Positions 47,996 through 64,000 of a stretch of DNA of 64,000 nucleotides are shown here, piece after piece. Within the stretch, counting starts at the first letter, position 1, and each line of letters opens with the position of its first letter. Under the pieces are notes generated by a model. That model was not told where the DNA came from. It worked only from the letters and a program-made list of their open reading frames with translations, and did no database searches. The stretch lies in NCBI GenBank assembly GCA_949358305.1, contig OX442316.1, forward strand, positions 4,526,001 to 4,590,000, given 5' to 3'. This DNA is from Strigamia acuminata (Eukaryota; Arthropoda; Chilopoda; Geophilomorpha; Linotaeniidae). Position numbers and translations under genes: made by a program.

Positions 47996-48734
47996 CTTCA
48001 TTTTAATTGTACTATTATTTTCAATTGTTACTTGGCGCATTCATAGTGTCATTTAGACTAAACAGCATTTTAAACAACATATTCAAACTGTTTTTCTTAA
48101 CCTAACTTCAAAAATAGCGGCTGATTTTGTTTGTTTCCAGCTTCAGTGCGCATGCGCACGACATTTAAACAACAAAACACGTTTTCCTGCACGTTGAACA
48201 TGACTTTCAGAATGCGCCTCCTGCTTTTATTTACTCAAATTACAAGTTTTTTCTCTTAATTGATGTTTCAGCGAGTTGTTCTGTTCAAAACTTGTTTTTA
48301 ATTTAATTTTCTCCTGCAATTTATATACTTAATTTAAATTTCACATTACACACATATCCCAAGTTCTGCAGTCAAATAAATTTCTCCTAGTGGATAATCA
48401 ATGAAATCAGCAATTAAAAAAAATGTTATCTCCTTTTATAAATAAATTTTTATACACATGGACTATAAATCAGAGAGAAAAGGCTATTAGGATATTAAAA
48501 ACTAAAAAAAAAAAATATGATAAAGAAGCGGCGTTGCTGATTCCATACACTGATGGCGGCGCCGTGAAAAATTATGGCTTATGTTCAACTAATGGCCACC
48601 CTCACAATGCAGAAATCTCACTGAACACAATCAAGATTAATAACAATAATAATTTTTGCAAAAAAAAATAAAATAAAATAAAATAATTACATTTGAAAAA
48701 AAAGCCGAAAAACAATAAAAAGTTATTTTTGCAG

Positions 48735-48935
48735 CATTTTGTACAACTATTAACCAAGATCAAAGATGAGATGTCATTATTAAAGAGATTGTTAACTTTG
48801 TATGAAAATTCCAATCTAAAAACAGCTTGGCTACAGTTTACTTCATTCATGGAATTTCCAAGTTCTAAAATACTCCCAATTGTTTTCCCTACATTTCCAC
48901 CACTCATTAATCTCAATGCTAAAAATACAAATTGA
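48735..48935 (+). CDS. Candidate terminal exon, unknown gene
   Basis: Acceptor TTTTTGCAG ends at 48734. A 66-codon frame follows (HFVQLLTKIKDEMSLLKRLL...), leucine-rich and helical at the start, Pro-rich near the end, with a stop at 48935. The opposite strand is also open, so the strand is not certain. Product unknown. Confidence 0.3.
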   Translation, partial: HFVQLLTKIKDEMSLLKRLLTLYENSNLKTAWLQFTSFMEFPSSKILPIVFPTFPPLINLNAKNTN

Positions 48936-48939
48936 ATTA

Positions 48940-51420
48940 TTGTGGAATTTAAAAGGCTTAATGGTACCAGTATACTAAAAATCTCAAACAAAAAGTGTGA
49001 TTGCAATAATTGTTCCTCCTAATAATGGAAAAATAAGTTTTCCACAATTCTGACATCAAGAATGACAAATATTAACAATCAGAGACGAAATAAAATGCAA
49101 ATATAATCAGCAGCCACACCCATTATACAACTAGGTACATCTGATATCTTTTTCTAGACTAATGGTTTAGATTTAGATTAAGATTTGAGAAATTAAACAT
49201 TTTTCTTGTCATACATAATGCATAATTTTTGGTAATTCTCGATAATTTGTAATATATTCACAAAAAAAATCGTTGAAATTGTGCTAAAATGTGCACATTT
49301 CCTTCAAATTTCACACCTTTGGTTAATCATTTTAGCAAAAGGCTACAATCTATCCTTAATTTAGAATCCAGTGTTTAGATTTGGGATCGCAAAACAAGGA
49401 AATAGTTAGAAAACACCTCCTTTCACCCACTCAAAACAAGTTTGGCGGTTAGCCACAAATTCCAAGCGTGTTTTCTCATGTGTTTCTTCTTTTCCCTTTC
49501 AATGAAAACAATCCATTAACTGTGAACACGCCGCCTATTTACCTACCGCGACTAATCTTCAACTTAAATTTGTAACGTCATTCATTTCGTGCCCCTATTG
49601 GCGATTTCTTGAGAATTAATTCACTCGATTCCTACGCTGTCATTAACTATTTAATCGTTACTTGTATTAATTCAACTTCTGCGCACGCAAATCAAATAAC
49701 ATGTGTGAAATTTGATTCCAATTTTTAAAGAGGTTGAATTAAAAAATAAAAAAAAATTATTAAATAAAACAGCAGCAGCCAGGCGCCAATCATCAATTGG
49801 AACACAAACCTATTTCCTGTTATTCATCATCGTCATTCAGCATCGCGTGTCTTTACCATGTAAGACAAGGGTATAAATTTGGATAACCTCATTATCACTT
49901 CAACTTACCAATTACACAACAAATCATCACTCATTCGACTTATTCATTTTCAAATTAAACCCAACAAACCCACTCGACCACGAGTTTGAACGCCATTTGC
50001 AAAATTTTCAACATTAAAACCACAAAAAATAAATAATTTAAATTAATTACTAATGAGAGAAGAAAAAATCGAATTCAAATGCGATCTGATTATTAGAAAC
50101 TATTTTCTTTCTCCAGTGGTGCCACCTAGAGAGTGAAGCTTACATTTTCCCTTTGTTTACATCCCCAACTAAAGCTGAGAGCATTGTTGCAAGCTAGAGT
50201 TGACCTTGGTTCAAGGTCAACTATTTTATAACTATTTTTGTATGAAAATGTTCCAATTGAAAAGTTGTAGAGCATCATCTGTTTAGTACAATGACATTAC
50301 CGAAGTCGTGTTGCAGAAACCCCCGAAAGTTTTACGCAGTCCTCGCTACATCTTGATGCTAAATTCGTACTGCGCATCCCTTTCTGCGCAGTTGATTTCC
50401 TAATTCCAGTTGTTATTTAGCAGTGTTAAGCCTAAAGGCTAGTTTACAATGCTGTGAATTGTTGTTCGCAATTTTGCGCACAAATTGTTAAGAAAAAAGT
50501 GAATCGAAATTTTTCCATTCTGAATTCGCTGTGAAGAGAAACTTCGCGCAACAATTAAATTTGTAATGCTAAAATAAAGTAAATAAACAACAATAAACTC
50601 ATCAACAAAAGTAATTTACAACATGCTACCAAAGGATTGTTGTTTTACTTCTTTTGTGTGCAACAATCACATTGTTAAATGGAGAATATGATGCACAGTT
50701 TGAATTTGGCATCAAAATACCTGCACAAATTTGGTGGTTAAATTGAACAAACAATTGCAAGCCTAGTTTTCGGTTGAAGTTAGTTCTTTGTGTTCAAATT
50801 AATGAGAACGTAGAGCATTCTAAGCTTCCTGGCATTCTATTTTGGCTTTGGGTCTTTTATTGGCACTGTATGTTAGTCTGATGGGCAGTGGGCATTGAAA
50901 GATGTTCACAAAACAAAGACAGCACCCGACAAACAACTGGTTCAAGCCTTTCAACACTGGCGCCGGTAAGATTGATTGTTTTTTTTTCTTTTCTTTTTTT
51001 TCTTTGCTCCATTTCAACAATTGTCCCACTGTTATTTTCTTTTATAATTTAGCGTGCAAGCCATAATTAAAGGTGTCTCTTAAATGAAAAAAGAAACAAT
51101 ATCTCTGGCAAAAAAAAAATTGTAGGGGAGATGGAAGGACAATTTTAATTTGTAATAGGCCCTAGTTGCTACTGCTACTATTAAATAAATTACAAGGGAG
51201 AAATAAATCTATGTGAAGTGGAAAAGAATTAAAGTACTTTTTTTTGGTCAGGTTTGAAGGAAAAAATAGAGGCAAATTATTTTAAATTAAAAGCCATTGA
51301 TGGGGAAAAAAATTAATAAACACTACCAGACATTTGAGAAATGGTTTGCACAGCTACCCCTTAGCTTTGCTGCACTGTTTCCCATTAAAAAAAGCTGCAA
51401 AAGAATTGATAGTTCCAGAT
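48940..51420. other. Intergenic, no gene seen
   Basis: AT-rich. Blocks near 50566-50585 and 50700-50720 match sequence at 3.67-3.74 kb and mark a dispersed repeat. Confidence 0.45.
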
Positions 51421-51424
51421 TTTC

Positions 51425-51955
51425 TACTGTTTTTTGCTATGTTGTGGTGATTTTTGCAATTTTGTGGTGATTTTTACTATGTTGTGGTGATTTTTGCAAT
51501 TTTGTGGTGATTTTTGCAATTTTGTGGTGATTTTTGCAATTTTGTGGTGATTTTTGCAATTTTGTGGTGATTTTGTTGTGATTTTTGCAATTTTGTGGTG
51601 ATTTTGTGGTGATTTTTGCAATTTGGTGCTGATTTTTGCTATTTTGTAGTGGTTTTTGCAATTTGTGCTAATTTTTGCAATTTTGTGCTGATTTGTGCTG
51701 TTTTTTCATTGTTTTTGCTATTTTGAGGTAATTTTTGCAATTTTGGGGTGATTTTTGCAATTTTGTGCTGATTTTTGCTGTTTTATACAGAGTTTTGCTA
51801 CTTTCTACTGATTTGATTGCTATTTTGTGCTGATTTTGCTATTTGCTATTCACATTTGCTTTTTCTGCTGATTTTTGCTATTTTCTACTGATTTTTGCTA
51901 TTTTCTACTGATTTTTGCTATTTTCTACTGATTTTTGCTATTTTCTGTAAGTGTA
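51425..51955. repeat. 20-bp minisatellite (GTGGTGATTTTTGCAATTTT)
   Basis: About 25 units with variants GTGCTGATTTTTGCTATTTT at the right end. The related core TGATTTTTGCTATTTTCT also builds the array at 43.3-43.9 kb. Confidence 0.93.
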
Positions 51956-52195
51956 TATCATGTGGTGTGTGGTCATGATTTGTTGACTCAATGTGACCAC
52001 TGTTTAATTTGATTTGAACTGAAACGAAACATTAGAAGTCATTCATCTTCTTGGAACACCCACCCCGAGAAAGACAGGAAGAAGACAGTGATTTACATTC
52101 TGGGTTTTGGTGTCTTCAAATTAGTCAATAATTTAAATACTTAATGATGAGTGAAATATGTTGAGCTTTTAACATCCTTTTTTTGGTCTTGCAGG

Positions 52196-52311
52196 CTCAT
52201 TTGTCTTATTAAACCCACAATTTATTCTAACACCAAAAGAACCAGAACTACAAATGGTTATGTAAATGAGCCAAACACACCCTTCTTTCATACTGAATAC
52301 CGAGCAAAAGT
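52196..52311 (+). CDS. Candidate internal exon, unknown gene
   Basis: Acceptor TCTTGCAG and donor GCAAAA|GTAAGC enclose an open frame of 38 codons (LICLIKPTIYSN... to HTEYRAK). A second frame is open over part of it. No family was recognised. Confidence 0.22.
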
Positions 52312-52604
52312 AAGCATCTTTATAAAAAGAATGAATGACGATTCAAGAGGTCACTTTGATATCCAGGCCACTGGTTCATGGTTAATTCTTTCTGTAGTAA
52401 ACCACCATTTTTTTTCATGTCTTTAACCCCTAAAAGGCTTCTTTATGTTAAATTTTGACTCAAAGAATAAAGTTCAATTTAAAACAACTATCGGTAGCTG
52501 CATTCAAACAGTCGTGTTTTAATTGTGTTAGGTGTTTGAATTGTGATGTTAAAAAATACAAAAGCAAAACAACTTTTGAATCTAGGTATTAAAACAGCCA
52601 ACAA

Positions 52605-52865
52605 TTAAATAGCAGTCATAAAATAACCCAACAATTGAATAAAACGGTCAGAAAACACCCAACAATTGCATAAAACAGTCAGAAAACACCAAACTATTGA
52701 ATAAAACAGTCAGAAAACACCCAACAATTGCATAAAACGGTCAGAAAACACCCAACAATTGCATAAAACAGTCAGAAAACACCAAACTATTGAATAAAAC
52801 GGTCAGAAAACACCAAACAATTGCATAAAACAGTCAGAAAACACCCAACAATTGAATAAAACAAA
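52605..52865. repeat. 31-bp minisatellite (AACAATTGCATAAAACAGTC...)
   Basis: About eight units of AACAATTGCATAAAACAGTC plus AGAAAACACCC, with ACTATTGAATAAAACGGTC variants. The plus strand is rich in A and C. Confidence 0.93.
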
Positions 52866-52869
52866 CAAA

Positions 52870-54170
52870 ATCTAGCAACAATAAAATGAAACAACAAATC
52901 TTATGAAATAAAAAACAAAACTTATTAAATAATTACATAAAACAACAATTCAACGACTACGTAAACTACTAGCCAAAAACCAATTTACCATTGTTAACAC
53001 AAAACATCAATTCAGAAATCAGAAGTGAATAAAACTATAAGCTAAATAAAACTGCACACTTTCTTTACTCCCTCCAAAGTAAAAAAAAAAAAGGTTTAAA
53101 ATGAATTTGGTATGCACATGCATGCCTCAGGTGCCACTAAGCTGCTGTTAGAAAGAAAGTAGCCAATTTTATACAAACCCACACCTTGAAAGTGGCAAAG
53201 TATGCCAACTGCCACATTATGAAACAGAAGTTTCAATAACACTCTTTCCAAAAATGTAACCAGGATGCAGAGAAGTGCAACCAAATAAAACCACCTGTTG
53301 TTCATCTTTATTTTTATTTCCATTTTACTCATCCAAAAACAGAAATTCTAATAAAAATAAAATAAAATAAAACTTAATAACCCCTCAATTTGATCACCCT
53401 CAAAATGGAAGTTGGCAATAATTCATAATGTGTGGTTAAATTCAAACAAATTTAAAAAACCAATTTCAGTGGGTGTCAAATTATTAAATTTTCTTTTGAT
53501 CTTATTTTTTTCCTCTTATTTGGATATAATTATGACTCATCAGATGAAATTCAATTCTAAGTACAAGTGTGAATAAAGTATAATTTCACCAATTGCCAAA
53601 GCGGATGCTTCCCATTCCCCCTCTTGATTCAACTAAGACAAGAAAGACTTAAATTAGGAAGCTTAAACGTGTAAAGTATTAGTGAAAAAATCGTTGATTA
53701 AGCTTCCACCACATTTGAATATCCTGTGGACATGATCTTTATTTTCTTCCCCCACCCCTCATGATTTACTTCACAGAACAGGATGGACATGTGAGAAAGG
53801 AAGTCTTCAACAGAACAAGGCTCAAGAGGTGATTTGTTACTGGCTAAAATCTCCTTGCAACAATGTTGCCAATTATAAAAAAAATTTGAGAATTAAAAAC
53901 CATTGAGTTTCTATTGTTTGTAGCCAAAAACAAAATGTCACCTGTTGATAGTAAAATAAACTTACAGCATTATGTTCTTGGTGCAATTCTCAATGTAAAA
54001 TTTACTATTTTGCTTTTGTCGACAAATATTTTCCAATAATCAAGGCCCGAAATGTAACGGAGCAAACCGGAAAATATTTATTTATTTATTTATTTAAAAC
54101 ACCCCAATGGAGTGAGAATATTGTAATAGTAATTACTGAAGATGACCGGCAACGTTCGAAAGACCTTTGG
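52870..54170. other. No firm gene
   Basis: A minus-strand frame (53096-53305) starts with a hydrophobic MNNRWFYLVALLCILVTFL and could be a signal or membrane segment. It has no recognised continuation. A short plus-strand exon-like patch lies at 53777-53827. Confidence 0.3.
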
Positions 54171-54174
54171 AGTA

Positions 54175-54336
54175 CAGTCGACACTCTTTATAACGAATCA
54201 CGATGTAACAAATTATCGATATAACGAATACCTAAAAATGTCTGGTTTGGTTGGCTGGCCATAGAACACCATGTTAGAAAATTTCGATATAAAGAATTCT
54301 CGTTATAACGAATCGATTTTTTTTGAGTTTCGACTG
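54175..54336. mobile_element. Pogo/Tigger-like inverted-repeat element, second copy
   Basis: Begins CAGTCGA and ends TCGACTG, with internal TATAACGAAT motifs in both orientations. Diverged relative of 37747-37915. Non-coding. Confidence 0.7.
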
Positions 54337-54869
54337 AACTAACATCACGTATTGTAAATGTCATAAACAATCATCACAATTGTAGTGGTTCGTGATTATT
54401 ATTTTCTTGTGATTTCGTAATTGTATATGAATAATTTTTTTTTCTCCGGTTGGTGAAATTTTCCACTTCGAGCGCTGGCAATAATTAGAAAATAAATCAG
54501 TAAATAAAATGATCAAATAAAGATGTGTTTAAAATTCCTGGCACTGTGTGTTAAATTTGTGATATATAGAAGAAGGATGTAGGTGCTTAAATACAATCAT
54601 TGTGTATACGTAATAAAGATGCGACGTGACCTACTGATCATGCTTTTCCCATCTTAAGTTATAAGACTATAATTTCTTTCCACGCCTATCAACTCGTTTT
54701 AATCCATTTGTATCCGTCTTAAATGTCAGCAGCACTCATTGATAAACTGGCTGTGATTTTTATGATTCATTCTTCAATTTATCACCTTTCTACACCCTAA
54801 TGTGATAATTAAAATCTGTAATTATAAACTACTTAATCTATTCGCCAGAGCCGAAACTTCACAACAATA

Positions 54870-55265
54870 AAAAAAACATCTAAACAATCAAACAAAACAA
54901 CAATCAAATGCAACAGAAACACAACAAAACAACAATCAAATGCAACAGAAACACAACAAAACAACAATCAAACGTAACAGAAACACAACAAAACAACAAT
55001 CAAACGTAACAGAAACACAACAATCAAATGAAACAACAATCAAATAAAACAACAATCAAACAAAACACAACAATCAAACAAAACACAACAATCAAACAAA
55101 ACACAACAATCAAACAAAACACAACAATCAAACAAAACAACAATCAAACAAAACTCAACAATCAAACAAAACCCAACAATCAAACAAAACACAACAATCA
55201 AACAAAACCCAACAATCAAACAAAACCCAACAATAAAACAAAACAACGATAAAAGAAAACTACAA
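54870..55265. repeat. A/C-only minisatellite (CAATCAAACAAAACACAA)
   Basis: Units of 17-35 bp, first CAATCAAATGCAACAGAAAC, then CAATCAAACAAAACACAA. Related to the array at 41.8 kb. G is nearly absent from the plus strand. Confidence 0.92.
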
Positions 55266-55846
55266 ACTACGTATGTAGTTGCTTTCTATCCATGTTTTCA
55301 TTTTAAAAAACACATTTGCTGTTATTAATTGACACTCAAGTGTCTATTGTTTGAAAACCTGCCAATAATCCAAATTCACTACCAAGAATTAATTTTTCAC
55401 TTTTAACATAATCAAATCTAGAAAGCGTATCCTCCATTCATCCATTAGAGAATGAATCAAACCCTCCATTATTCACAGCTTGTTTCCTCAAATTATGTAA
55501 ATGTTAACTTTTACTTTATTTCCCCAATAATCCTAGCCTGTCACGTAAGACTGGCCATAAATTGAGAAAGAACAACATTACAGAACAATAAAGACCCATT
55601 TATGGAAATGGAGTACTACTTGAGAGATCTGTGTTGCCCATTTACAACAACCTTGAGATGTTAAGCAATATTAGGAATAGAAAAAAAAGGGTCTTAAAGA
55701 AAAAAAGATTCTTAGCCTACCTCTTCTTCATAGATGGATGGCAATGCTTCCAAATCGAGAACAGACGTGTCAAAGTTGCAGACAGCTGTTTCCAAACAAA
55801 AATAAATGTCAATTAGCTGAATAAATATGCGTTAAAGAATTTCTAG

Positions 55847-56015
55847 CAAGTTATCATAATGTTTTCAACACTTTTTGGCATGAATCAACTAACACCTCTT
55901 TTGTTACTGCTTTTAAAAAAGGATTTATTTACATTCCTCCCTCTGGTCAAGATTTATTTAGAAAGGTGAAGTTTAAATTTGAACATGTGCCCCCTTGGGT
56001 CTCAGTGGGAAGAAG
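55847..56015 (+). CDS. Candidate internal exon, unknown gene
   Basis: Acceptor TTTCTAG and donor AGAAG|GTATTT enclose a 55-codon open frame with a convincing protein composition (FNTFWHESTN, GFIYIPPSGQDLF, HVPPWVSVG). It is the strongest of the unassigned plus-strand islands in the 45-56 kb region. The family was not recognised. It lies just left of the 3' side of Ack, on the opposite strand. Confidence 0.4.
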
Positions 56016-56818
56016 GTATTTATAATGTTATTTCATGATAATTTATATTTATTAATTCAGGTTTTGGTGATATATTTTTTTTCATTTCAAATTTATTGTT
56101 TTCATTTTGCTTGTTCTTTTTTTTTAATCTGAATTTAATGAATATTAAATTTTGAATTCCAAAAAAAGAATTACATGCCATCTAGTGGTGAGCAAGTAAT
56201 AAATGACTTTTTTTTTTAGATTTTTGTTTCGAAATGCTGTTTTTTATGCCTGGTTCACACTTGCCGATACGCTGCAGATACGCAGCTCAAAATAGGAATA
56301 TTTTCTATTATTCCGCGCGATTTTTTTTTTCCGCAGTCAATCACAGCTCATGCCGACATCGTTGTAGCAAACCCCAGCTGCAACAATTCCGCAGCGTATC
56401 CGCGTGTTGTGAGTTTTAGGGTGAATTCAAGAGTGTGTCAAAACTCCAATTTTGAGCCAGGAGAATACATTTTCCTCACTAGGGCAAATATCAACACCTG
56501 ATGCACTCAACTTTGAGGCCCTTATTGCCATCTGTTGGCAAAGAAACCAAAGTCAGAAACTGTACAAATTACACCCAATTCTGTTTTTACACGATTTTGA
56601 TTTAAGTCTTGAAAAATAAATTCAATTCAGTGTTTACAAGATTTCCTTTGATTTAACGCGGCTAAAAAAAATTGTCTTTCTAAAATTTGATGCAAATTTT
56701 AATAGCCGGAACTTTCCACAAACTATTTAGGGAATTCCCCTTGTTTGTTGTCTAGGAAATATTTAGGGAATTCCCAAACTTAACAAACATCCAGCTAAAA
56801 TCATTACGCTCAAAACAA

Positions 56819-57018
56819 NNNNNNNNNNNNNNNNNNNNNNNNNNNNNNNNNNNNNNNNNNNNNNNNNNNNNNNNNNNNNNNNNNNNNNNNNNNNNNNNNN
56901 NNNNNNNNNNNNNNNNNNNNNNNNNNNNNNNNNNNNNNNNNNNNNNNNNNNNNNNNNNNNNNNNNNNNNNNNNNNNNNNNNNNNNNNNNNNNNNNNNNNN
57001 NNNNNNNNNNNNNNNNNN
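56819..57018. other. Assembly gap of 200 N
   Basis: Exactly 200 unknown bases, so probably a placeholder of arbitrary size. It interrupts the long C-terminal exon of the Ack gene. Confidence 0.99.
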
Positions 57019-61766
<4,748 letters not shown>

Positions 61767-61819
61767 TTTTGCTTCACTTCTAACCTCTGAGTGAGATCCC
61801 AGGAGTTCCCTGCCCCAAA

Positions 61820-61832
61820 ATTTTATATAATC
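61820..61832 (-). promoter_or_regulatory. TATA-like box, proximal Ack first exon
   Basis: The minus strand carries ATTATATAAAATT about 55-65 bases before the start codon at 61766, so the proximal first exon would have a short leader. Confidence 0.45.
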
Positions 61833-62491
61833 AAACTATAAGAAAAGAAACAGGATTTCCTCAACTTCCTAAAGGTCAAAGAAAGTTATTCTTTTTTTTA
61901 ATCTAATAAAATCCACAAAACTTTCCTATCTCAGAAAAATTGATCTTTTAATGTTTAATGAATCAAATTACTGTTTATACTTTATTCTGTTTACAAATGT
62001 CAAATGTTGCAATTTATCCTTGAATTAAACATGGAGAGAAGAAAAAAACACACATGCTTTAATTCATTTTGTGTGATGTAATAAGAGCAGGGTCCTGGAT
62101 TGAAGCAACATGATAAAAATTGAGTAATAAATCAAAATCTACAAAGAATTCATCAGCTATTAAAAAACAATAATAAAACCCCAATGCATTTAGAAATCAA
62201 CTGTTTTCCATAACATTAAATTCCACCATTGTAATGATAATAATACCTCAGAATTACAGTGCTTACTTCCTGTCATAATTGACAGGAGTATACAAGAGTC
62301 GGTCATTATATAATCCCAAGCTACCACTTGAACCTTATTAAATCACTTAAACCATACCAGGTCCTCAAGATGGCAACATTAAAACATAAACAGGTTTTTT
62401 TCACTTATCCAGGTTGTTTACATTTGTCATGCTCCAGCCCAATACCTGTCCACTGCTTGACCCTTACTTGCATTGTAATTGAAATTACAGG

Positions 62492-62733
62492 TACCGTATT
62501 TTACCGATTAAGAGTCGCCCTCGAATTGTAGCCGCCGCTGAGACACCAAGAATAACGTATTTTTGCAAAAGTACGGTATTGTTTCCGTATTTAACCTCAT
62601 GAACGATGAACGTACGCTTCGTTCGTGATGTTACATTAAACAAATGTAACAAACGAAAAACCGAAATTGTAATTGCTGACAAAAATGGCAGTTTTGAATA
62701 AGAGCCGTGGTTCTTAATCGATGAAATACGGTA
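62492..62733. mobile_element. Inverted-repeat element containing the 75-bp repeat
   Basis: Ends TACCGTATTTTACCGATTAA and, inverted, TACCGTATTTCATCGATTAA (20 of 22 bases match over the full arm). Length 242 bp, non-coding. It contains copy 2 of the 75-bp dispersed repeat (62630-62704). It lies between the two candidate Ack first exons. Confidence 0.85.
62630..62704. repeat. 75-bp dispersed repeat, copy 2
   Basis: Base-for-base identical by eye to 34257-34331. Here it occupies the right half of an inverted-repeat element. Confidence 0.9.
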
Positions 62734-63375
62734 GTTAATAGTTAAAGTTAACCGCACAAGATGATTAATGATCCTCAATGATTGCTTACCAAACGAAAGT
62801 GACGTCACCATGTTGAATTTTCACAATAATTACTCAACTGCCTAATTATTTTTGTGGGAAAACAAAAATCCTCTCCCACTGTGTCCTAATTCTGCTTTAT
62901 GGCCTCTGCATGGAGACCAAAACTTCATGCTGTTAAATCCACATACTTATTTTACACTTCATAAACTTTTGTTTTACCTTCCTGGGATTTAGAAGCGCTT
63001 AGTGCACAATGAAACCATCAACAATATCACATTCAAATCAAAATATTTAAACCTTAAAGCCAAACTACAATAGATATCACTCATAAAAAAATATTATTCC
63101 ATGAATCACCCACTTTAACACTTGAAATTTGGCCCCAAGTATAGAATACCGCTATAAGAAACATACTTTCCGTTATTCTAATACGGCATACCTCGGTTAG
63201 TAGTAGTTATAATAATTAATACCATATTTCATGGATTCTAAAACGTCTTCAATTATACAAACCCCTGACAAAAAGTTTGGAATCATGACCACCTTAAACT
63301 GAAAACGCCACCCAGTTTTTAATATAAAGTCCGTTCCTTCGGTATAATTAATGACATTTTAAAAAGTTCACTCAC

Positions 63376-63428
63376 CCAATGGCCGGTGCGACATTTTCCA
63401 AAGCCGTCATGGTGGACACTTCCCCCAT
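63376..63428 (-). CDS. Alternative (distal) first coding exon of Ack
   Basis: ATG at 63428 opens 17 codons (MGEVSTMTALENVAPAI) and two bases before a strong donor, ATTGG|GTGAGT. This leaves phase 2, exactly what Ack exon 2 (61605) needs, and joins in frame as ...AIG-NECIMPG. A TATA box (GTATATAAAA, 63641-63650) stands about 210 bases upstream on the same strand. The product would carry a different N-terminus from the form starting at 61766. The exon has no homology evidence of its own. Confidence 0.55.
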
Positions 63429-63640
63429 GTTTAGAGGATGGGGAAAAGAAAAGCAGTGAAAAATCACCTTCAATCTTGTAATGAAATGGGTCAGTTGAGG
63501 AAACTGTTTGCGAAAACACCACCAGGTGGTTACGAATGGGGAAAAATGAAAAACCTTCAATGTCCGATACACTTTCAGATTCGAAGTAGGTCTTTGGGTT
63601 AGTTGTGGTCTCCAGGCAAGGTTAGAGAGTCCACTTTGGG

Positions 63641-63650
63641 TTTTATATAC
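63641..63650 (-). promoter_or_regulatory. TATA box, distal Ack promoter
   Basis: The minus strand reads GTATATAAAA. Transcription would start near 63610 and run through a 5' leader of about 180 bases to the ATG at 63428. Confidence 0.5.
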
Positions 63651-63659
63651 ATATGTAGA

Positions 63660-64000
63660 AGTTCATTGACGAAAAGAAGGTTGCATCACATAGCCATAGA
63701 AAAAGGTAATGGAGGATGTTGAGGCAATTACTTGCTAGTTTTTTCTTATAGTTTGATTTGTTATTTCCTTATTGGACAAAATACTTGTCAAGAGGCTCCA
63801 ATAAGGGTTTTTGTCAAAGGTTAACATGGAGAGAACCAATTTTGATTGAAAATTTAAATGATGAAATTCTTAAAGATCAATTTTTCATCTTGTTTTTTGG
63901 TTTTTTTGGGTTAAATTGAATATTTTGATGCTCTGGTGGCAATTTTAATAATTATTTCTACGTCACAAAAGGGAATTCTTGGACACTGGATCAATTTTTG
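63660..64000. other. Intergenic, no gene seen
   Basis: AT-rich sequence to the end of the window, with no coding-like frame or transposon ends recognised. Confidence 0.5.

Overview
The window is nuclear DNA from an animal, almost certainly an arthropod. Genes are split by short GT-AG introns. One gene encodes a chemosensory protein (OS-D family, known from arthropods). The mobile DNA includes an intact Copia element whose primer-binding site matches the anticodon arm of initiator tRNA-Met, as in Drosophila copia. The background is AT-rich and crowded with minisatellites and short inverted-repeat transposons. The species cannot be named from this sequence.

Layout. 1-7.6 kb: mostly non-coding, with minisatellites, a small inverted-repeat element, one coding-like exon on the minus strand, and a hAT-type element carrying its own tandem array. 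7.7-12.4 kb: a complete Copia retrotransposon with identical 177-bp LTRs and a GTTAC target duplication. 13.5-20.6 kb: a compact gene cluster with a chemosensory protein (-), a fatty-acid elongase (+), a cathepsin D-like aspartic protease (+) and a possible 57-residue small gene (+), followed by a candidate convergent minus-strand transcript at 21.2-21.8 kb. 23-30 kb: a locally GC-rich stretch around a single-exon gremlin-type BMP antagonist, plus a candidate secreted-peptide exon at 29.3 kb. 30-56 kb: AT-rich, with about ten minisatellite arrays, inverted-repeat elements and scattered exon-like islands on the plus strand. Five of these islands (35.1-42.7 kb) join in a consistent reading phase, but no family was recognised. 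56.8-63.4 kb: the Ack/TNK2 non-receptor tyrosine kinase on the minus strand, with two candidate first exons, four inverted-repeat elements in its introns and a 200-N assembly gap in its long C-terminal exon.

The genes show no operon-like relationship. They are ordinary eukaryotic neighbours: secreted/chemosensory, lipid elongation, lysosomal proteolysis, BMP antagonism and Cdc42-linked signalling. The points most worth checking are a one-base frameshift in an A8 run inside the catalytic exon of the elongase, the two alternative Ack starts, the unidentified phase-consistent exon chain, a candidate peptide precursor, and a 75-bp sequence present identically at two distant sites.
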